Shown here: positions 4,012 to 6,414 of the stretch, piece by piece | Layout of the letters: each line of letters opens with the position of its first letter | Position numbering within the stretch: the stretch's first letter is position 1 | Source: Desulfuromusa sp. | GTDB lineage: Bacteria > Desulfobacterota > Desulfuromonadia > Desulfuromonadales > Geopsychrobacteraceae | Length of the DNA stretch: 6,414 bases | Direction: 5' to 3' | NCBI GenBank assembly: GCA_023145655.1 | Contig: JAGLDI010000182.1 | Coordinates: 1-6,414 of the forward strand | Notes under the pieces: generated by a model | Told to the model about the DNA's origin: nothing | Databases searched by the model: none | What the model saw: only the letters and a program-made list of their open reading frames with translations | Translations under genes and position numbers: made by a program

Positions 4012-6263
4012 TGTCTGTTGCAGGCTATTTACTCGATTTTACCTGTTGCTTTAAAACGTTCAAAAATTCGCTTTACGGGGGTTTGAAGTTGCGCTGGTTT
4101 CTCTTCATCATCTTTGGATTTATTACCCTGTTGCCATTGCAATCTGCAGCAACTGTGGTCCGGATTGGAATTGACAACAACCCCCCACTCACCTTTATGG
4201 ATCAACAGGGGAGGGCTCAAGGGTTATTTCCTGACCTGTTCCGGCAAATTGAGAAATCCAAGTCCTGGTCAATTGAGTACGTCCCCTGTCAGTGGCAGCA
4301 ATGTCTGGAATCTCTCTCCACCGGTGACATCGATATTTTACCCGCTATCGCCTATACCGAAAGGCGGGCCGAAAAATTTAATTTTGCCAAAGAAGTTGTG
4401 ATAAGCAGCTGGGGACAAATTTACCAGCGAAGCGATGGTAACCTGTCATCAGTGTTGGATTTAGCAGGCAAAAAAATAGCCGTACTAAAAAAAGACGTCT
4501 ATCTGGTGGGGAACCAGGGCTTGCTTCATATTGCAGATAAATTTAATGTCAAAATTAACTATCTGAAGGTTTCTTCTTATCAAGAAGCCTTTTCACATCT
4601 CAAAAATGGCGATGTTGATGCGGCTATGGTGGGTCGTATCTACGGCATAAAAAACCGGCAGAAGTTTAATCTTTTGCCCTCACCTATCATGATTAAGCCA
4701 ATCCAGGTTCGGCCAGCTTTTTCACCGGCGATATCTCAGCAATTTATTGCTGACTTTGATCAATTACTCCATGACTGGAAGCTATCATCCAGCTCTATCT
4801 ATTACGAACTCCTCGATAAATGGTTGGGAGAAAAGACGGCTGCTACACTCCCAAGTTGGTTAAAAATACTCATTTATTCATTAATAGCTGTTCTTGGACT
4901 ACTTTTTTTTATCACTTTCTGGACCCGCAAGCAGGTTAAAATCAAGACCCAGGCGCTATTAGAGCGGCAGCAGCAGTATCAAGCTTTTTTTGAAGAATCA
5001 CAATCCATTATGCTTCTGATCGATCCTGATACAGCAGGGATTGTCGATGCAAATCCGGCGGCCTGCAAGTTTTATCAATACAGTCGTGAGCAATTAAAAA
5101 ATATGAAAATGTGGCATATCAATCAACTTGGAGAAGCTAAAGTCAGAAGCAGGCTGACCAAAGCAAAAAAACAGACTCAGCAACAATTTGAACGGATCCA
5201 TACTTTAGCAGATGGACGGAAAATCCCGGTAGAAGTTTACCGGAGCCCTGTTCTCGCCAAAGGTCAAACTTTGCTCTATTCGATTATCCATGATATCAGC
5301 AAGCGAAAAAAAGCGGAGCAAGCTCTTGAGGAACGCAATCTGTTTCTACAATCTGTAATTGATGGGGTATCAGATCCAATGATGGTTATTGGACTGGACT
5401 ATCAAATTTTACAGTTGAATCGGAGCGCTCAAACCCAATGGAGTCATGCTTCGATAGCGGGTGAAAATTTCACCTGCTACCACCACTCTCATGCCTCTCT
5501 GGTTCCATGTAGCGGGAAAGAACACCCCTGTCCACTGCAGCAGGTGAAGGATACCAAGCAACCGGTGACCATGATCCATCGTCATGACAGTGATCGGGGG
5601 GAGCGGATTGTTGAGCTTGTTGCATCACCGCTGTTTGATCCTCATGGAAAGCTTTATGCCATTATTGAAGTTGCTCGTGACATCACCGAGCGCCTGGAAA
5701 TTGAAGAGTTGCTCAGCAAAAATGAAAAACGTCTGCACCATTTAGCTCATCACGATGCCCTTACTGATCTACCTAACCGACTGCTTTTTGAAGACCGCTT
5801 AAACCAGGCTCTCAGCAAAGCCCAGCGTAGCCACCGACAGGTTGCCCTGTTCTTTCTTGATCTAGATCATTTAAAAGCGGTGAATGACAATCTAGGTCAT
5901 GATTATGGTGATTTGCTGCTGATTGATATTGCTAAGCGTTTACGCAAATGTGTCCGAGAGGGGGATACGGTTGCCCGGATGGGTGGAGATGAGTTTCTGG
6001 TTCTGTTGGAAGATATCGAATCAATTGAAATGATAGAGATGATGGCTGAACGTATTTGTGTTGCATTAACTCATGACTTGATCAAGGATGATTTCAGCCA
6101 AAAGATCAGTGCTAGTATTGGTATCAGCATTTTCCCTGAGGATGCGACAAGCGGACTAGAAATGATGAAACATGCCGATTTAGCCATGTACCGGGTCAAA
6201 AATTCTGGCAAAGCAAACTATCAGTTTTACTCTGCACCGCAAGGACGTTTTCTGTTTGATTAA
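4011..6263 (+). CDS. Periplasmic-sensor diguanylate cyclase (SBP_bac_3, TM, PAS, PAS, GGDEF)
   Basis: Makes c-di-GMP from two GTP in response to a periplasmic ligand (predicted). In order, from ATG 4011: an N-terminal extension; a signal/anchor helix (LRWFLFIIFGFITLLPL, about 27-43, possible cleavage after QSAA); an SBP_bac_3 domain at about 49-272 (RIGIDNNPPLTF, DILPAIAYTERRAEKFNF, LAGKKIAVLK, LKNGDVDAAM); a membrane helix at 283-303; PAS1 at about 321-433; PAS2 at about 442-565; and a GGDEF domain at about 575-744. The active-site GGDEF (658-662) is intact, and an inhibitory RxxD (R649, D652) precedes it, so product inhibition is expected. There is no EAL domain. PAS2 carries a C-x10-C-x6-C stretch with several His. 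The start is uncertain: ATG 4011 overlaps the rsgA stop, but 24 residues precede the signal helix, and TTG 4083 or 4089 would give a cleaner signal peptide. The ligand is unknown; SBP_bac_3 domains typically bind amino acids or related solutes. Confidence 0.9.
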   Translation: MSVAGYLLDFTCCFKTFKNSLYGGLKLRWFLFIIFGFITLLPLQSAATVVRIGIDNNPPLTFMDQQGRAQGLFPDLFRQIEKSKSWSIEYVPCQWQQCLESLSTGDIDILPAIAYTERRAEKFNFAKEVVISSWGQIYQRSDGNLSSVLDLAGKKIAVLKKDVYLVGNQGLLHIADKFNVKINYLKVSSYQEAFSHLKNGDVDAAMVGRIYGIKNRQKFNLLPSPIMIKPIQVRPAFSPAISQQFIADFDQLLHDWKLSSSSIYYELLDKWLGEKTAATLPSWLKILIYSLIAVLGLLFFITFWTRKQVKIKTQALLERQQQYQAFFEESQSIMLLIDPDTAGIVDANPAACKFYQYSREQLKNMKMWHINQLGEAKVRSRLTKAKKQTQQQFERIHTLADGRKIPVEVYRSPVLAKGQTLLYSIIHDISKRKKAEQALEERNLFLQSVIDGVSDPMMVIGLDYQILQLNRSAQTQWSHASIAGENFTCYHHSHASLVPCSGKEHPCPLQQVKDTKQPVTMIHRHDSDRGERIVELVASPLFDPHGKLYAIIEVARDITERLEIEELLSKNEKRLHHLAHHDALTDLPNRLLFEDRLNQALSKAQRSHRQVALFFLDLDHLKAVNDNLGHDYGDLLLIDIAKRLRKCVREGDTVARMGGDEFLVLLEDIESIEMIEMMAERICVALTHDLIKDDFSQKISASIGISIFPEDATSGLEMMKHADLAMYRVKNSGKANYQFYSAPQGRFLFD

Positions 6264-6276
6264 GTAGATGGGAAAA

Positions 6277-6307
6277 TTTCTATGCCTTCAGTACGTTGCG
6301 ATAGAAA
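6277..6307. terminator. Weak inverted repeat between convergent genes, possible bidirectional terminator
   Basis: TTTCTAT (6277-6283) and ATAGAAA (6301-6307) are reverse complements with a 17-base loop. They lie 14 bases after the cyclase stop and 23 bases from the minus-strand stop. On the minus strand the hairpin is followed by TTTTCCC. The stem is short and AT-rich, so the evidence is mainly positional. Confidence 0.25.
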
Positions 6308-6330
6308 AGTGCTAATTCTTTGGTTAAAAT

Positions 6331-6414
6331 TTAACGGAGCAGTTGTAGAGTATCTTTGACAGCCAAATCCAGAACCCCGGCATGAGCTGCCAAATCAAGA
6401 ACGGTAATTCTTTC
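6331..6414 (-). CDS. C-terminal end of an unidentified minus-strand protein (5' end outside window)
   Basis: Read on the minus strand, the window edge opens directly into 27 sense codons ending in TAA (complement of 6331-6333). The visible tail includes ITVLDLAAHAGVLDLAVKDT and ends QLLR. It looks like an amphipathic helical end of a soluble protein (regular Leu/Ala/Val spacing), and codon use is unremarkable. I do not recognise the family. The gene is convergent with the cyclase gene, with a 67-base gap holding only the weak inverted repeat. The coding call rests on an uninterrupted, protein-like frame with a plausible stop position. At this length chance is possible, but the gene-end geometry favours a real gene. 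Confidence 0.5.
   Translation of the reverse strand, partial: ERITVLDLAAHAGVLDLAVKDTLQLLR

Noticed and set aside
4114..4401. 95-codon plus-strand frame inside the cyclase gene
   Set aside because: It overlaps the SBP_bac_3 coding region; the text has no domain-like pattern while the overlapping frame is clearly real.

Overview
The window looks like chromosomal DNA of a Gram-negative bacterium with moderate to low GC. An anaerobic, environmental deltaproteobacterium-like lineage (Desulfuromonadales or relatives) is my best guess, with low confidence. The guess rests on three things: a periplasmic-sensor diguanylate cyclase with a Cys/His-containing PAS domain, a dispersed CCAAG-type intergenic repeat, and the general protein flavour. 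No rRNA, tRNA, CRISPR array or transposase was seen.

Layout. (1) Positions 1-533 hold the C-terminal half of a family-4-like glycosyltransferase that is cut by the window edge. It is more AT-rich than what follows and probably ends a polysaccharide cluster. (2) Positions 534-699 have no standard gene. They do hold a protein-like open frame that becomes a plausible gene start if one base is skipped, and a perfect 12-bp inverted repeat. (3) Positions 700-1919 carry two translationally coupled genes. The first is a PycTM/DUF5706 membrane protein, the effector family of Pycsar anti-phage systems. The second is the 16S rRNA methyltransferase RsmE. (4) Positions 1920-2103 are a spacer with a degenerate repeat-like segment, a weak terminator candidate and a weak promoter candidate. 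(5) Positions 2104-6263 carry a compact run: an EamA/DMT transporter, the ribosome-assembly GTPase RsgA, and a 750-residue sensor diguanylate cyclase (SBP_bac_3, TM, PAS, PAS, GGDEF). The genes in this run abut or overlap. (6) From 6331 to the window end, the last 27 codons of an unidentified gene run on the minus strand, convergent with the cyclase gene.

How the genes relate. RsmE and RsgA both act on the 30S ribosomal subunit. EamA and the cyclase are membrane/envelope proteins. Only the last protein has a clear signalling output, c-di-GMP, with both the active site and the inhibitory site intact. The most interesting points are the PycTM protein with no cyclase in view but a start/stop overlap with rsmE, the frameshifted remnant upstream of it, and the Cys/His PAS insertion in the diguanylate cyclase. 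I do not see a convincing complete novel system here. If the PycTM protein has a partner cyclase, it is not in this window.
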